The position numbers and the translations under genes are program-made. DNA of 64,000 nt from Nocardia acididurans (lineage in GTDB: Bacteria > Actinomycetota > Actinomycetes > Mycobacteriales > Mycobacteriaceae). Each line of letters opens with the position of its first letter. Positions within the stretch are counted from its first letter, which is position 1. The notes under the pieces were generated by a model, which ran no database searches, was not told the DNA's origin, and saw nothing but the letters and a program-made list of their open reading frames with translations. This document shows, one piece after another, positions 7,929-16,838 of this stretch. Where the stretch lies: assembly GCF_016741815.1 (NCBI RefSeq), contig NZ_JAERRJ010000008.1, positions 124,001 through 188,000 of the forward strand. The letters are read 5' to 3'.

Positions 7929-8591
7929 TCAGACGCTGGGCAGGGTCAAGGCGGTGACGGCGTCGGCGAACATGACGTTCTTGATCGCGCCGATGGTGCC
8001 GGGATCCTTGGGGCCCAGCGGGGCCAGCTGCGCGAAAGCCGTGTCGGTGACCGCGTTTTCGGCGGCGACGGCATCGACGATGTCGTAGGACAGGGCGTCG
8101 GGTCCGCCGAAGCGGCGGCCGGTGGTCATGGACGCCACGGCGGCTTTCGGGGTCAGCTTGGACTGGATCAACGCCGCCATGCCCTTGGTGAACGGGATGC
8201 GGATGTCGGCTTCGGGGAAGCAGAAGTAGCCGCGGTCCGCACGCATGACCCGCACATCATGGGCGACGGCGAGCATGGCGCCCGCGCCGAAGGCATGGCC
8301 GGGCAGGGCGGCCGCGGTCGGCATCGGGAAGGTGAGCACGCGCGCGAACAGGGCGTGCACCTGCGCCACATACCATTCGGCGCGGTCGCCGTTGGCGCTG
8401 AGCCAGTCCAGGTCCAGGCCGTTGGAGTAGAACTTGCCGCCGGCGGTGGTGATCAGGGCGTGCGCGCCGTCGGCGAGGACCGCGTCCAGGTGCTCGTTGA
8501 TCTCGATGAGAAAGGCGGGGGAGAAGCGGTTCTCGTCGTCGCCGAGATCCAGCACGGCGATCTTGTCACGGTAGGTGAGGGAGGCGGACAT
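7929..8591 (-). CDS. Enoyl-CoA hydratase/isomerase family protein
   Basis: A 220-aa crotonase-fold protein, short like the delta3,delta2-enoyl-CoA isomerases. The oxyanion-hole motifs are KFYSNGLDLDWL and LPGHAFGAGAMLAVAHDVRVM. The first catalytic Glu position of classical hydratases (GGGCEL) is here GAGAML, and an acidic residue remains in FCFPEADIRIPF, which fits an isomerase better than a hydratase. It starts 21 bp after the TetR gene's stop and is likely cotranscribed with it and perhaps with the acyl-CoA ligase upstream. A role in unsaturated fatty-acid beta-oxidation is inferred. Confidence 0.82.
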   Translation of the reverse strand: MSASLTYRDKIAVLDLGDDENRFSPAFLIEINEHLDAVLADGAHALITTAGGKFYSNGLDLDWLSANGDRAEWYVAQVHALFARVLTFPMPTAAALPGHAFGAGAMLAVAHDVRVMRADRGYFCFPEADIRIPFTKGMAALIQSKLTPKAAVASMTTGRRFGGPDALSYDIVDAVAAENAVTDTAFAQLAPLGPKDPGTIGAIKNVMFADAVTALTLPSV

Positions 8592-8612
8592 CGGTGTCCC
8601 TTCATCGATGGG

Positions 8613-9212
8613 TTACTGCGGTGGCGGACCGATCTCGAGCACGGCGCGCACGGCGGCGCGCAGATGCGCGTGAGCGGTGGGATCAGCGAGCCGGTCGCGG
8701 TCGAGCAGGATCGCGGTCGGCAGGTCGACGACACAGGTGGTGATGGTGTCGACGGCCCGGGAGTCCTTGCGGCCCCACAGGTTCAGGGCCAGCTGCTTGA
8801 GCATGCCGATCAGGCGGCGGTCGGTAACGGCCAGCTCCGCGGTCACCGTGTCGGGCAGTTCGCCGCCCAGCAGTTCGTTGCGGCGGGCGACGAACATGAG
8901 TGTGGTCGACGCCGGGAACCGCCGGGCGAACACCACCGGCGCTTCCGCGGCGGCGATCACCGCGTGCGTGGCATCGCCACCGCAGTCGGCGACGAGTTCG
9001 GCCTGCACGTCGAGGAACCGTTGCGCGGCGCGAATCCAGGTGCGCCCCAGCAGTTCCGCCCGAGAGCCGAAAGTGTGGTAAAGCGCCCCGTTCGACATTC
9101 CGGTGGCGGCGGCCACGGCGCGGATGGTCACCGCGGCCGCCCCGGAGGCCACCGCGAGCGATTCCGCGGCGTCGAGCACCGTATCCGGATCGTGCGTGCG
9201 GGGGCGAGGCAT
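8613..9212 (-). CDS. TetR-family transcriptional regulator
   Basis: A 199-aa regulator beginning MPRPRTHDPDTVLDAAESLAV. Residues 20-55 carry the TetR helix-turn-helix (VTIRAVAAATGMSNGALYHTFGSRAELLGR); the C-terminal two thirds form a helical ligand-binding domain. I prefer ATG ending at 9212 to the GTG 21 bp earlier because the shorter product starts like other members. A 16-bp perfect palindrome 14 bp upstream is the obvious autoregulatory site. It lies between an acyl-CoA ligase and an enoyl-CoA isomerase on the same strand, so an acyl-CoA is a plausible effector. Confidence 0.88.
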   Translation of the reverse strand: MPRPRTHDPDTVLDAAESLAVASGAAAVTIRAVAAATGMSNGALYHTFGSRAELLGRTWIRAAQRFLDVQAELVADCGGDATHAVIAAAEAPVVFARRFPASTTLMFVARRNELLGGELPDTVTAELAVTDRRLIGMLKQLALNLWGRKDSRAVDTITTCVVDLPTAILLDRDRLADPTAHAHLRAAVRAVLEIGPPPQ

Positions 9213-9225
9213 GACCGAACCATAA

Positions 9226-9241
9226 CAGAGCAACTGCTCTG
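9226..9241. promoter_or_regulatory. Candidate TetR operator
   Basis: CAGAGCA-AC-TGCTCTG is a perfect inverted repeat with 7-bp arms, directly upstream of the TetR start. Its size and place suit autoregulation of the tetR-isomerase pair. Confidence 0.65.
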
Positions 9242-9283
9242 AAATGAAGTGTGGTCCGCGCCACCACCGACGCCACGGACGAA

Positions 9284-11101
9284 TCAGGCCGGAGTCGCGC
9301 TCTCGTCCGCCGCGGGCTCCAGCACGCCGTCACCGAGCTCGGGGGAGTACATGCGCTCGATCTCGTCGGCGTACTTCTCCGCGATCGGCTTGCGGCGCAA
9401 CTTCATCGTCAACGTGACCTCGTCACCGCCGGGCTCCCAGAAGGTCGGCAGCACCACGAACCGTTTGATCTGCTCCACCCGCGACAACCGCGCATTGCCC
9501 GCCGCCACCCCGCGCGCGATCTCGGCCACCACGGTCGGATCCGCCGCCAGCGCGGCCGCCGACGCATCCGGCAAACCGCGTTGCGCCGCATACGGTCCCG
9601 CCGATTCGGCATCCAGCACGATGAGCGCGGTATTGAACGAGCGCCGATCCCCGATGGTGGCCAGCGCCCCGATCAACGGCGTCGCGGCCTTGATGGTGTT
9701 CTCGATATTGGCCGGAGACATGTTCTTGCCCGCCGCGTTGATGATCAATTCCTTCTTGCGGTCCACCACCCGCAGATACCCGTCCGCGTCCTCGGTCACG
9801 ATATCGCCGGTGTGCAGCCAGCCGTCCGCGTCGAGGGCCTCGACGGTCTTCTCCGGCTCCTTGCGGTACTCGCGCATCACCAGCGGCCCGCGCACCAGGA
9901 ACTCCCCGTCCTCGGCGATACGAGACTCCAAGCCGGGCAACAACTTCCCGACCGTGCCCAGCCGCGCCTGCTCGGGCGGGCTGACACTGGCCACGCACGT
10001 CAGCTCCGACATCCCCCACACCTCCGAGATCGGGATCCCGAGCCCGAAGAAGAACCCGAGCGTCTCCGCCGGAATCGGCGCCGCCCCCGACAGCGCCCAC
10101 GTCAACTGATCCAGACCCAGCTTCGCGCGCAACTTCGACAACACCAGCTCATCGGCCTTGGCCCACTCCGCGGCCTGCGTATCGTCGAGGGCCGTGCCCG
10201 CCAGCTGGGCCGCCGCCTTGCGCCCGGCCACCTCCAGCGCCCACGTCAACGCCTGCTTGCGCGCCGGATCCGGTTCATTGGCCACCGAGAACTCCACCGC
10301 CGCTTTGAGTTTCTCCCACACCCGCGGCACCGCACCCCAGATCGTGGGATGCACGTCGGCCAGCGCGGCCGGCAACTGCGTGCGATCGGGCACCACCGTG
10401 ATCTGAGTGCCGAAAAACTCCTGCAGATACAGCGAGGTCACCCGATCGGCCATATGCGCGGTCGGCAGATAGGAGGTGATGCGATCGCCGAACCGCACCG
10501 GCATCACCGACGCGTAAGCACGACACTCGAACGCCAGACTCGCGTGCGTGATCTCCACGCCCTTCGGATTGCCGGTCGTGCCCGAGGTGTAGCAGAGGGT
10601 GACGATATCGTCCGCACGCACCGCCCGCCAGGTCGCCTCGAAATCGAAATCGGTGCGCGCCAACGACATCAACTGGGCCACACTCAACGTTCCCGGCACC
10701 GGCCGGTCCACGCACACGATCGTCTTCATCGGCACCCCCGCCTCCCGAATCCGCTCCACGTACTGGGCCTCGCAGATCACCACCCGATTCCCGGCATTGG
10801 TGAACACATACTCCAACTGCTCGGCCGACAGCGTGTTGTACACCGAGAACGAGGTCGCGCCGGTGTGCTGCGCACCCACCTCCAGCGGATAGAACTCCAC
10901 CCGGTTGGCCATCATCAACGCCACCGTGTCCCCGCGGCCCACCCCGAGCGCCGCCAATCCGCCGGCCACCGCCCGCACCTGCTCGGCATACTCACCCCAG
11001 GTCAACGCATGCGCGCCACCGATCGACCGGACCGCGACCGCGGCCGGATCCACCGCGGCCACCGCCTGGAACGCTGCACAGGACGTATTCGGTTCGCTCA
11101 T
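9284..11101 (-). CDS. Long-chain fatty-acid-CoA ligase (FadD-type)
   Basis: A 605-aa AMP-forming acyl-CoA synthetase. The P-loop-like motif YTSGTTGNPKGVEITH is near residue 170, the later adenylation motifs are GAAPIPAETLGFFF, GMSELTC, and GWLHTGDIVTEDADGYLRVVDRKKELIINAAGKNMSP, and the C-terminal lid carries KLRRKPI. This is the FadD15-like long form that activates fatty acids to acyl-CoA using ATP. I choose ATG ending at 11101; a GTG 21 bp earlier is possible. It is followed on the same strand by the TetR regulator and the enoyl-CoA isomerase, forming a likely lipid-degradation unit. Confidence 0.9.
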   Translation of the reverse strand: MSEPNTSCAAFQAVAAVDPAAVAVRSIGGAHALTWGEYAEQVRAVAGGLAALGVGRGDTVALMMANRVEFYPLEVGAQHTGATSFSVYNTLSAEQLEYVFTNAGNRVVICEAQYVERIREAGVPMKTIVCVDRPVPGTLSVAQLMSLARTDFDFEATWRAVRADDIVTLCYTSGTTGNPKGVEITHASLAFECRAYASVMPVRFGDRITSYLPTAHMADRVTSLYLQEFFGTQITVVPDRTQLPAALADVHPTIWGAVPRVWEKLKAAVEFSVANEPDPARKQALTWALEVAGRKAAAQLAGTALDDTQAAEWAKADELVLSKLRAKLGLDQLTWALSGAAPIPAETLGFFFGLGIPISEVWGMSELTCVASVSPPEQARLGTVGKLLPGLESRIAEDGEFLVRGPLVMREYRKEPEKTVEALDADGWLHTGDIVTEDADGYLRVVDRKKELIINAAGKNMSPANIENTIKAATPLIGALATIGDRRSFNTALIVLDAESAGPYAAQRGLPDASAAALAADPTVVAEIARGVAAGNARLSRVEQIKRFVVLPTFWEPGGDEVTLTMKLRRKPIAEKYADEIERMYSPELGDGVLEPAADESATPA

Positions 11102-11200
11102 AACCACTCTCGATCCACTCACCGCCGGGCTTTCTCAGACGGTAGATCCCGCACCGGGGTGCCCGTGGCCGAATGCCGCACATCGCACCCGCGCCGATCG

Positions 11201-11219
11201 TCCTAAGCGACTGTTAGGA
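11201..11219. promoter_or_regulatory. Inverted repeat between divergent fadD-like and permease genes
   Basis: TCCTAA-N7-TTAGGA lies 91 bp before the permease start and 100 bp from the ligase start. The arms are AT-rich against the local background, suggesting a protein-binding site or promoter element. Which regulator uses it is unknown. Confidence 0.4.
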
Positions 11220-11309
11220 AATCCCGGCACCACTTCTGCCGCGCTGTGTCGCCCGCCACAGTGGGTGCGGCACGGACGCGATGCGGCGTCCGCGGAAGGA
11301 GAACCCGAA

Positions 11310-12653
11310 GTGAAAACGACACCACCCGCCGGGGAGCGCCGGGTCGTCGCCAACGTCCTGCGCGGCTCGATCGGCAACCTGGTCGAATGGTACGACTGGT
11401 ACGTCTACGCCGCGTTCAGCGTGTACTTCGCCAAGGCGTTCTTCCCCGACGGCGACCCCACCGCCCAATTGCTTTCCACCGCAGCGGTATTCGCGGTCGG
11501 ATTCCTGATGCGGCCACTCGGCGGCTGGGCACTGGGACGCTACGCCGACCGGTTCGGACGCCGCGCCGCACTCACCCTGTCGGTCACCGTCATGGCCGCC
11601 GGATCACTGCTCATCGCGCTCACCCCCGGCTACGCCACCATCGGATTGGCCGCCCCGGTGATCCTGCTGCTGGCCCGGCTGCTGCAGGGCCTGTCCGTGG
11701 GCGGGGAATACGCCACCAGCGCCACCTACCTGTCCGAAGTCGCCTCCGCGGGCAAACGCGGGTTCTACTCCAGCTTCCAATACGTGACCCTGGTCGCCGG
11801 ACAGCTCACCGCCCTCGGCGTACAGATCGTGCTGCTGCAATTCCTCACCTCCGAGCAGATGTACTCGTGGGGCTGGCGCATCCCGTTCCTCATCGGCGCC
11901 GCCGGCGCGCTCGTGGTCATGGTGCTGCGCCGCGGGATGGAGGAATCGGCGTCGTTCCAAGCCGAAGCCGCCGGGGCACAGTCGAAATCGTCGCGCGGTT
12001 CGCTGCGCGTGCTGCTGCAGTACCCGCGCGAATGCCTGCTCGTGGTCGGACTGACCCTCGGCGGCACGGTGGCGTTCTACACCTACACCACCTACATGCA
12101 GAAATACATGGTCAACACCTCCGGCATCTCGAAGTCGACCGTCGCCTGGATCAACTTCCTCGCCCTGCTGGTGTTCGTGGTCCTGCAACCCATCGCGGGC
12201 GCACTGTCGGACCGCATCGGACGCCGCAGACTCCTCATCTTCTTCGGCGTCACCGGCACCCTGGCCACCGTGCCGCTCATGACCCTCCTCGGCGACACCA
12301 CCGACCCCGTCCTCGCGTTCGGGCTCATGCTCGGAGCACTGGTCATCATCACCGGCTACACCTCCATCAACGCCATCGTGAAAGCCGAACTGTTCCCCAC
12401 CCGCATCCGCGCCCTCGGCGTCGGCCTGCCCTATGCGCTCACCGTCGCCATCTTCGGCGGCACCGCCGAAATGATCGCCCTCGCCCTGAAGAAAGCCGGC
12501 CACGAATCCCTGTACTTCTGGTACGTGTCCGGCTGCATCCTCATCTCCCTGGCCACCTACTTCTTCATGCGCGAAACCTCCACCGAATCCACCATCGACG
12601 CCGACACCGCACCAGCCTCCGCCGAGGAGGCAGCACCAGTTCCGGTGCGCTGA
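11310..12653 (+). CDS. MHS-family MFS permease (dicarboxylate/osmolyte type)
   Basis: A 447-aa, twelve-helix major-facilitator transporter of the metabolite:H+ symporter group (KgtP/ProP-like). Diagnostic features are the N-terminal GSIGNLVEWYDWYVYAAFSVYFAKAFFP, the loop GRYADRFGRRAALTLSV, and RLLQGLSVGGEYATSATYLSE. The GTG at 11310 is set by AAGGAG eight bases upstream; the open frame further upstream belongs to the divergent promoter region. It likely imports an organic acid such as 2-oxoglutarate or citrate. A two-component system and a TAXI binding protein follow on the same strand, so its expression may be controlled by substrate sensing. Confidence 0.88.
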   Translation: MKTTPPAGERRVVANVLRGSIGNLVEWYDWYVYAAFSVYFAKAFFPDGDPTAQLLSTAAVFAVGFLMRPLGGWALGRYADRFGRRAALTLSVTVMAAGSLLIALTPGYATIGLAAPVILLLARLLQGLSVGGEYATSATYLSEVASAGKRGFYSSFQYVTLVAGQLTALGVQIVLLQFLTSEQMYSWGWRIPFLIGAAGALVVMVLRRGMEESASFQAEAAGAQSKSSRGSLRVLLQYPRECLLVVGLTLGGTVAFYTYTTYMQKYMVNTSGISKSTVAWINFLALLVFVVLQPIAGALSDRIGRRRLLIFFGVTGTLATVPLMTLLGDTTDPVLAFGLMLGALVIITGYTSINAIVKAELFPTRIRALGVGLPYALTVAIFGGTAEMIALALKKAGHESLYFWYVSGCILISLATYFFMRETSTESTIDADTAPASAEEAAPVPVR

Positions 12654-12675
12654 CAACGCCGTCAGCGGGAGGGGA

Positions 12676-12706
12676 GTGGCCCGGGGGAGCGGTTGCCCCG
12701 GGCCAC
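12676..12706 (+). terminator. GC-rich hairpin after the permease gene
   Basis: GTGGCCCGGGG pairs with CCCCGGGCCAC around a 9-base loop. No T-run follows, so this may be an attenuator or weak terminator that lowers read-through into the two-component genes. Confidence 0.45.
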
Positions 12707-12753
12707 GGGAGGGCGGGGGACCGGGTGGTTCCAGCGGAAGAGAGAATCGGGAT

Positions 12754-13413
12754 ATGCGGTTGGCGGTGGTCGAGGACGACGACGGAGTGGGCGACGCCCT
12801 CGTGGAGGCGTTCACCGCACGCGGACACCACGCCGACCGGATGCGACGCGGCAGCGAAATACTCACCGCCCACCGCGGATACGACGCGGTCGTCCTCGAC
12901 CTCGGGCTACCCGACGCCGACGGCCTCACCATCCTGCGGCAACTGCGCGAAGTCAGCGGCGTGCCCGTCGTCATCCTCACCGCGCGCAGTGACGAACGCT
13001 CCATCGTGCGCGGCCTGCGCAGCGGAGCCGACGACTACGTCATCAAACCCCCGCGCATCGCCGAACTGCTCGCCCGCATCGACAACGTGACACGGCGGCC
13101 CCTCGCGGTCCCGGCCGCCACGGCCCGGATCGTGCAGACCGACGACGTCCGCGTCGACCTCGACCGGCGGCGCGTCGACGTCGACGGCGTCGAAATACCG
13201 CTCACCACCAAAGAATTCGAACTCGTCGAAGCCCTCGTGGAACGACCCGGCGCGGCCGTGAGCCGACAGCAGCTGATGGACCGCATCTGGGGCGACGCCT
13301 TCGTCGCGGTCTCCCGCACCCTCGACGTCCACATGACCGGACTACGCGCCAAACTCGACCGGCCCGGACTCATCACCACCATCCGCGGCTACGGCTACCG
13401 CTGGGGCGACTGA
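12754..13413 (+). CDS. OmpR/TctD-like response regulator
   Basis: A 219-aa response regulator. The receiver has the acidic pair VVEDDD, phospho-acceptor Asp in VVLDLGLPDADG and the switch Thr in ILTARSDE, with the conserved Lys in DYVIKPPR. The C-terminal winged helix (residues 125-218) reads LTTKEFELVEALVERPGAAVSRQQLMDRIWG...TIRGYGYRW. The ATG at 12754 is the natural start, giving MRLAVVEDDD. Its stop abuts the kinase start with no gap, so the two are translationally coupled. By context it probably controls the permease upstream and the TAXI protein downstream. Confidence 0.92.
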   Translation: MRLAVVEDDDGVGDALVEAFTARGHHADRMRRGSEILTAHRGYDAVVLDLGLPDADGLTILRQLREVSGVPVVILTARSDERSIVRGLRSGADDYVIKPPRIAELLARIDNVTRRPLAVPAATARIVQTDDVRVDLDRRRVDVDGVEIPLTTKEFELVEALVERPGAAVSRQQLMDRIWGDAFVAVSRTLDVHMTGLRAKLDRPGLITTIRGYGYRWGD

Positions 13414-14814
13414 ATGCGACGCCGACTGCTCGCCGCACTGACCGCCTTCGCCGCACTCGCGGTCCTCGCCTTCGCCGTACCCCTGTGCCTGACCGCCGCG
13501 ACCAGCCGCACCCAGCAACTCGTCGGCGGACGCACCGGCGACGCCGACCGATTCGCCGCCCTCGCCGTCACCGCCAACAGCCTCGGCGACCGGCGCGGCC
13601 TCATCCGCGAAGTCGACCGATACCACCAGCTGTACAACGAACCCGTGCTCATCGTCGACGCCCGCGGCGAACCCGTGGTCAACGCCGGAGTCGACCTCAC
13701 CGACCCCGCAGTCACCGCGGCCGTCAGCGCCGCCCGCCGCAACCAACGCGCCACCACCCCCGCACGACTCACCCCGTGGGGGACACACAGCGTCCTCATC
13801 GCACGCCCCATCGGCAGCGACGTCCACGTCGACGGAGCCGTACTGATCGCCGCCTCCACCCAGACCGCCCGCACCGACATCACCCGCGTCTGGGCAATCG
13901 TCGCCGTCGGCGCGCTCGCCGCCATGGCCGTATGCACCGCGCTCGCCCTGCAACTGTCCCGCTGGGTCCTGCGACCACTGGCCGGACTCTCCGACGCCGT
14001 CTCCGAACTCACCGCCAGCCTGCCCGCCCCCCGCACACCCGCCACCATGACCCGCCACCACGGCGGACCACCCGAACTACGCGCCGTCGCCCAATCTGTC
14101 GACACCATGGCCGCCGCCGTCCGCGACTCCGCCGCCGCCCAACGCCGCCTCGTCGACGACACCGCCCACGCCATGCGAAACCCCCTCGCCGCCTTGACCA
14201 TCCGCCTCGACTCCCTCGAAGCCGCCATCCCCGAACCCGCCCGCGGCACCTTCCACGGCGCCACCCGCGAAGTCGAACGCCTCACCGGACTCCTCGACGG
14301 CCTGCTCACCCTCGCCGTCGCCGAAGGCAACCACTTCGACCTGCCCGCCGCATCCGACACCTGCGACGCCGTCCAGGTCGCCGCCGACCGCGTCGACGCC
14401 TGGCACAGCGCCTTCGACACCGCCGGCATGACCCTGCACAGCCAACCCCGCACCACCCACGCCGACACCGCCGTCTCCGCCGACACCCTCGCCCAGATCC
14501 TCGACGTGGCACTGAGCAATTCCTGCCGCTACGCCGGGCCCGGAGCCACCACCCGGCTCACCGTCGCCACCAGCCCCGACCGAGTCGAAATCATCCTCAC
14601 CGACAACGGCGTCGGCGTCTCCGCCACCGAACTCGACCGGCTCACCACCCGCTTCTACCGCGGCAGCTCCGCCGACGGCATCGGCGGCTCCGGCCTCGGC
14701 CTGCCCATCGCCGCCGCCCTCACCACCGCCCGCCACGGCACCCTCACCCTCGAAGCCGTGGAACCCCACGGACTGTCCGTCACCATCCGCCTCCCCGCCG
14801 CGGAGCAGACATGA
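13414..14814 (+). CDS. Sensor histidine kinase (TctE-like)
   Basis: A 466-aa membrane kinase. Transmembrane helices lie at about residues 5-27 and 158-181, enclosing an extracytoplasmic sensor of about 125 residues; a HAMP-like linker follows. The phospho-acceptor is His252 in DDTAHAMRNPLAAL, and the ATPase has NSCRYAG (N-box), LTDNGVGV (G1) and GGSGLGLPIAAAL (G2). The small sensor and the neighbouring tricarboxylate-type binding protein recall TctE-type citrate sensors. Its last four bases overlap the next start (ATGA), so kinase and binding protein are coupled. Codons here end in C to an unusual degree. Ligand unknown. Confidence 0.9.
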   Translation: MRRRLLAALTAFAALAVLAFAVPLCLTAATSRTQQLVGGRTGDADRFAALAVTANSLGDRRGLIREVDRYHQLYNEPVLIVDARGEPVVNAGVDLTDPAVTAAVSAARRNQRATTPARLTPWGTHSVLIARPIGSDVHVDGAVLIAASTQTARTDITRVWAIVAVGALAAMAVCTALALQLSRWVLRPLAGLSDAVSELTASLPAPRTPATMTRHHGGPPELRAVAQSVDTMAAAVRDSAAAQRRLVDDTAHAMRNPLAALTIRLDSLEAAIPEPARGTFHGATREVERLTGLLDGLLTLAVAEGNHFDLPAASDTCDAVQVAADRVDAWHSAFDTAGMTLHSQPRTTHADTAVSADTLAQILDVALSNSCRYAGPGATTRLTVATSPDRVEIILTDNGVGVSATELDRLTTRFYRGSSADGIGGSGLGLPIAAALTTARHGTLTLEAVEPHGLSVTIRLPAAEQT

Positions 14815-15797
14815 CCCGCCGATCCCAGTCGCCCGCAGACCTCCCTTCGGCCGGACTCCCTCCCGGTGCCGATGCGATCACACGACGCGGATTCCTCACC
14901 CGCACAGCGGCTCTGGCCCTCGCCGCACCCTTCGCGACCACCGCCTGCGCCACCCCGGGCACCGAGGTGACCATCCGGCTCGCGGCAGGGGAGAAGGGCG
15001 GCTTCTACCACGCCTTCGCCCAACTCCTCGCCCGCACCGCCGCCACCACCGGCCTGCGCATCGAACCCCTCACCACCGCAGGATCCCTCGACAACCTCGC
15101 CCTGCTCGCCCGCGGCGACGCCGACACCGCCCTCATCCTCGCCGACTCCCTCGAAGACAACCCCGACCCACCCCAGGCCATCGGCCGCGTCTACGAGAAC
15201 TACCTCCAACTCGCCGTCGCCACCGACAGCCCCCTCCACACCGTCGCAGACCTGCGCGGCACCCGCATCAACCTCGGCTCCGCCGGCTCCGGAGCCACCC
15301 GCACCGGCGAAAAACTCCTCCGCGCAGCCGATCTCGACCCCACCCAGCTCACCATCACCCACCTACCCCTGCAAGAAGCCGCCACCGCCCTCACCACCGG
15401 CACCCTCGACGCCCTCCTCTGGGCAGGCGGCGTCCCCACCCCGGCCCTCACCACCCCCGCCCTGCGCCTGCTCGACCTCGGCACCCTCACCACCCCCATG
15501 CGCAACCGCTTCGGCTACCTCTACGACCCCGTCCTCATCCCCGCCGGCACCTACCCCGCCAGCCCCGCCAGCCCCGCCATCCACACCATCGGCGTCGCCA
15601 ACCTCCTCGTCGCCACCCCCACCCTCCCCGACGACACCGCCACCGCCCTCACCGACGTCCTGCTCCGCCACGCCGACTCCCTCGTCCCCACCGAAGCCGC
15701 AGGCACCCAATTCCTCGACGCCCGCTCCCTCATCGGCACCGGCAGCATCCCCCTGCACCCCGGCGCGGCCCACGCCTACCGGACCAACCACGGGTGA
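14811..15797 (+). CDS. TAXI-family substrate-binding lipoprotein (orphan)
   Basis: A 328-aa protein. RRGFLTRTAALALAAPFATTAC near residues 25-46 is a twin-arginine-type signal with a lipobox-like Cys, so the mature protein is probably tethered to the outer face of the membrane. The rest is a TAXI (TRAP-associated extracytoplasmic immunogenic) binding domain: GEKGGFYHAFAQLLA, NLALLARGDADTALI, LRGTRINLGSAGSGATRTGEKLL. No TRAP membrane subunit genes are present. Start ATG overlaps the kinase stop. I infer that it presents a ligand, perhaps glutamate or a carboxylate, to the kinase rather than to a TRAP transporter. Its last 22 bp overlap the convergent epimerase gene. Confidence 0.85.
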   Translation: MTRRSQSPADLPSAGLPPGADAITRRGFLTRTAALALAAPFATTACATPGTEVTIRLAAGEKGGFYHAFAQLLARTAATTGLRIEPLTTAGSLDNLALLARGDADTALILADSLEDNPDPPQAIGRVYENYLQLAVATDSPLHTVADLRGTRINLGSAGSGATRTGEKLLRAADLDPTQLTITHLPLQEAATALTTGTLDALLWAGGVPTPALTTPALRLLDLGTLTTPMRNRFGYLYDPVLIPAGTYPASPASPAIHTIGVANLLVATPTLPDDTATALTDVLLRHADSLVPTEAAGTQFLDARSLIGTGSIPLHPGAAHAYRTNHG

Positions 15798-16696
15798 ACG
15801 GTGTCAGCGACAACGACATCCAACGGGGTGGGGGACAGGCCGAACGTACGCTCCGTGTGGCTCGCATCGATCAGATCGGGATACTCCAGGGAATAGAACA
15901 TTTCGATCAGCTCGGCGATCACCGGATCCTGACTACCCGCCCACGCCAGATCCTGACGGGACTGCGCCGTGAGGAGCGGGGCGCGAACACCGGCCGCCTC
16001 GGCGATCCGAGAAGTCAACGCGCGCACCGAGATCGCATGGGACGGCACATGCCAGGGGAGGCCCCAGGAACGGTCGTCCACGGCGACGGTGACCAGCGTG
16101 CGGGCCACATCGTCGACATGCGACCAGGTTTTGAGGACATCCAGATCGCCCGGATAGGCGGCGGGGCGACCGGCCAGCACCTCGGGGACCACCACGAGGT
16201 TGTAGACCGAACCGGCGCCCGCGCCCAGGAACGCCGACGCACGCACCTCGGTGGCACGCACCCGGCCCGCCTCGTGCGCCGCCAGCGCGTCCAGCCACAT
16301 CCGCGCTCGCACAGCGCCTTTCACGGAGAAGGGAGCCAACGGGGTCGACTCGGACATCGGGCCGTCCACCAGACCGTAGCCGTAGGTGTTGCTGAGCGCG
16401 ACATAGCCCGCACCGGTTCGTTCGGCAGCGCTCAGCACGGCCGCGGCCAGGGGCGGGAACTCGGTCGGCCAACGGTCGTAGGGAGCCCACGCGGTATTGA
16501 TGAGAGTTGCCGCGCCCCGGGTCAATTCGGTCAGCCGATCGGCGTCGGTGACATCGGCGCGCACACGCTCGATCAGCCGATGCTCCGGCCCGCCACCACC
16601 GCGGCTGAGCAGGCGAACCTGCTCGCCCCGCTCCGCCAACAACAGCGCCGCACGGCCACCCGTACTCCCGGCACCGGCGATGACATGCAAAGACAT
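15776..16696 (-). CDS. NAD-dependent epimerase/dehydratase-like protein
   Basis: A 306-aa extended-SDR protein. The N-terminal dinucleotide loop is HVIAGAGSTGGRAALLLAERG; TLINTAWAPYDRWP and the Tyr-bearing ALSNTYGYG follow, with AYPGDLDVLKTWSHVDDVARTLV in the C-terminal half. The usual YxxxK pair is not evident, so it may be a binding or atypical reductase protein. AGGAGG about eight bases upstream fixes the ATG ending at 16696; the long in-frame extension is non-coding. The gene is divergent from the GlxA-type regulator, which probably controls it, and its 3' end overlaps the TAXI gene by 22 bp. Confidence 0.85.
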   Translation of the reverse strand: MSLHVIAGAGSTGGRAALLLAERGEQVRLLSRGGGGPEHRLIERVRADVTDADRLTELTRGAATLINTAWAPYDRWPTEFPPLAAAVLSAAERTGAGYVALSNTYGYGLVDGPMSESTPLAPFSVKGAVRARMWLDALAAHEAGRVRATEVRASAFLGAGAGSVYNLVVVPEVLAGRPAAYPGDLDVLKTWSHVDDVARTLVTVAVDDRSWGLPWHVPSHAISVRALTSRIAEAAGVRAPLLTAQSRQDLAWAGSQDPVIAELIEMFYSLEYPDLIDASHTERTFGLSPTPLDVVVADTVHPWLVR

Positions 16697-16838
16697 GGGG
16701 AATCCTCCTGATTCGCGCCACCCGGCGGCGGCGCGGACTCCACCCTGCCGGGCCGCCGCACGGTACGATAGTGGCTGGAATGCCATATATCCCAAGGATC
16801 GAGCCACGCATCGAATCGCCGTCCTCGCTGTCCCTCCG

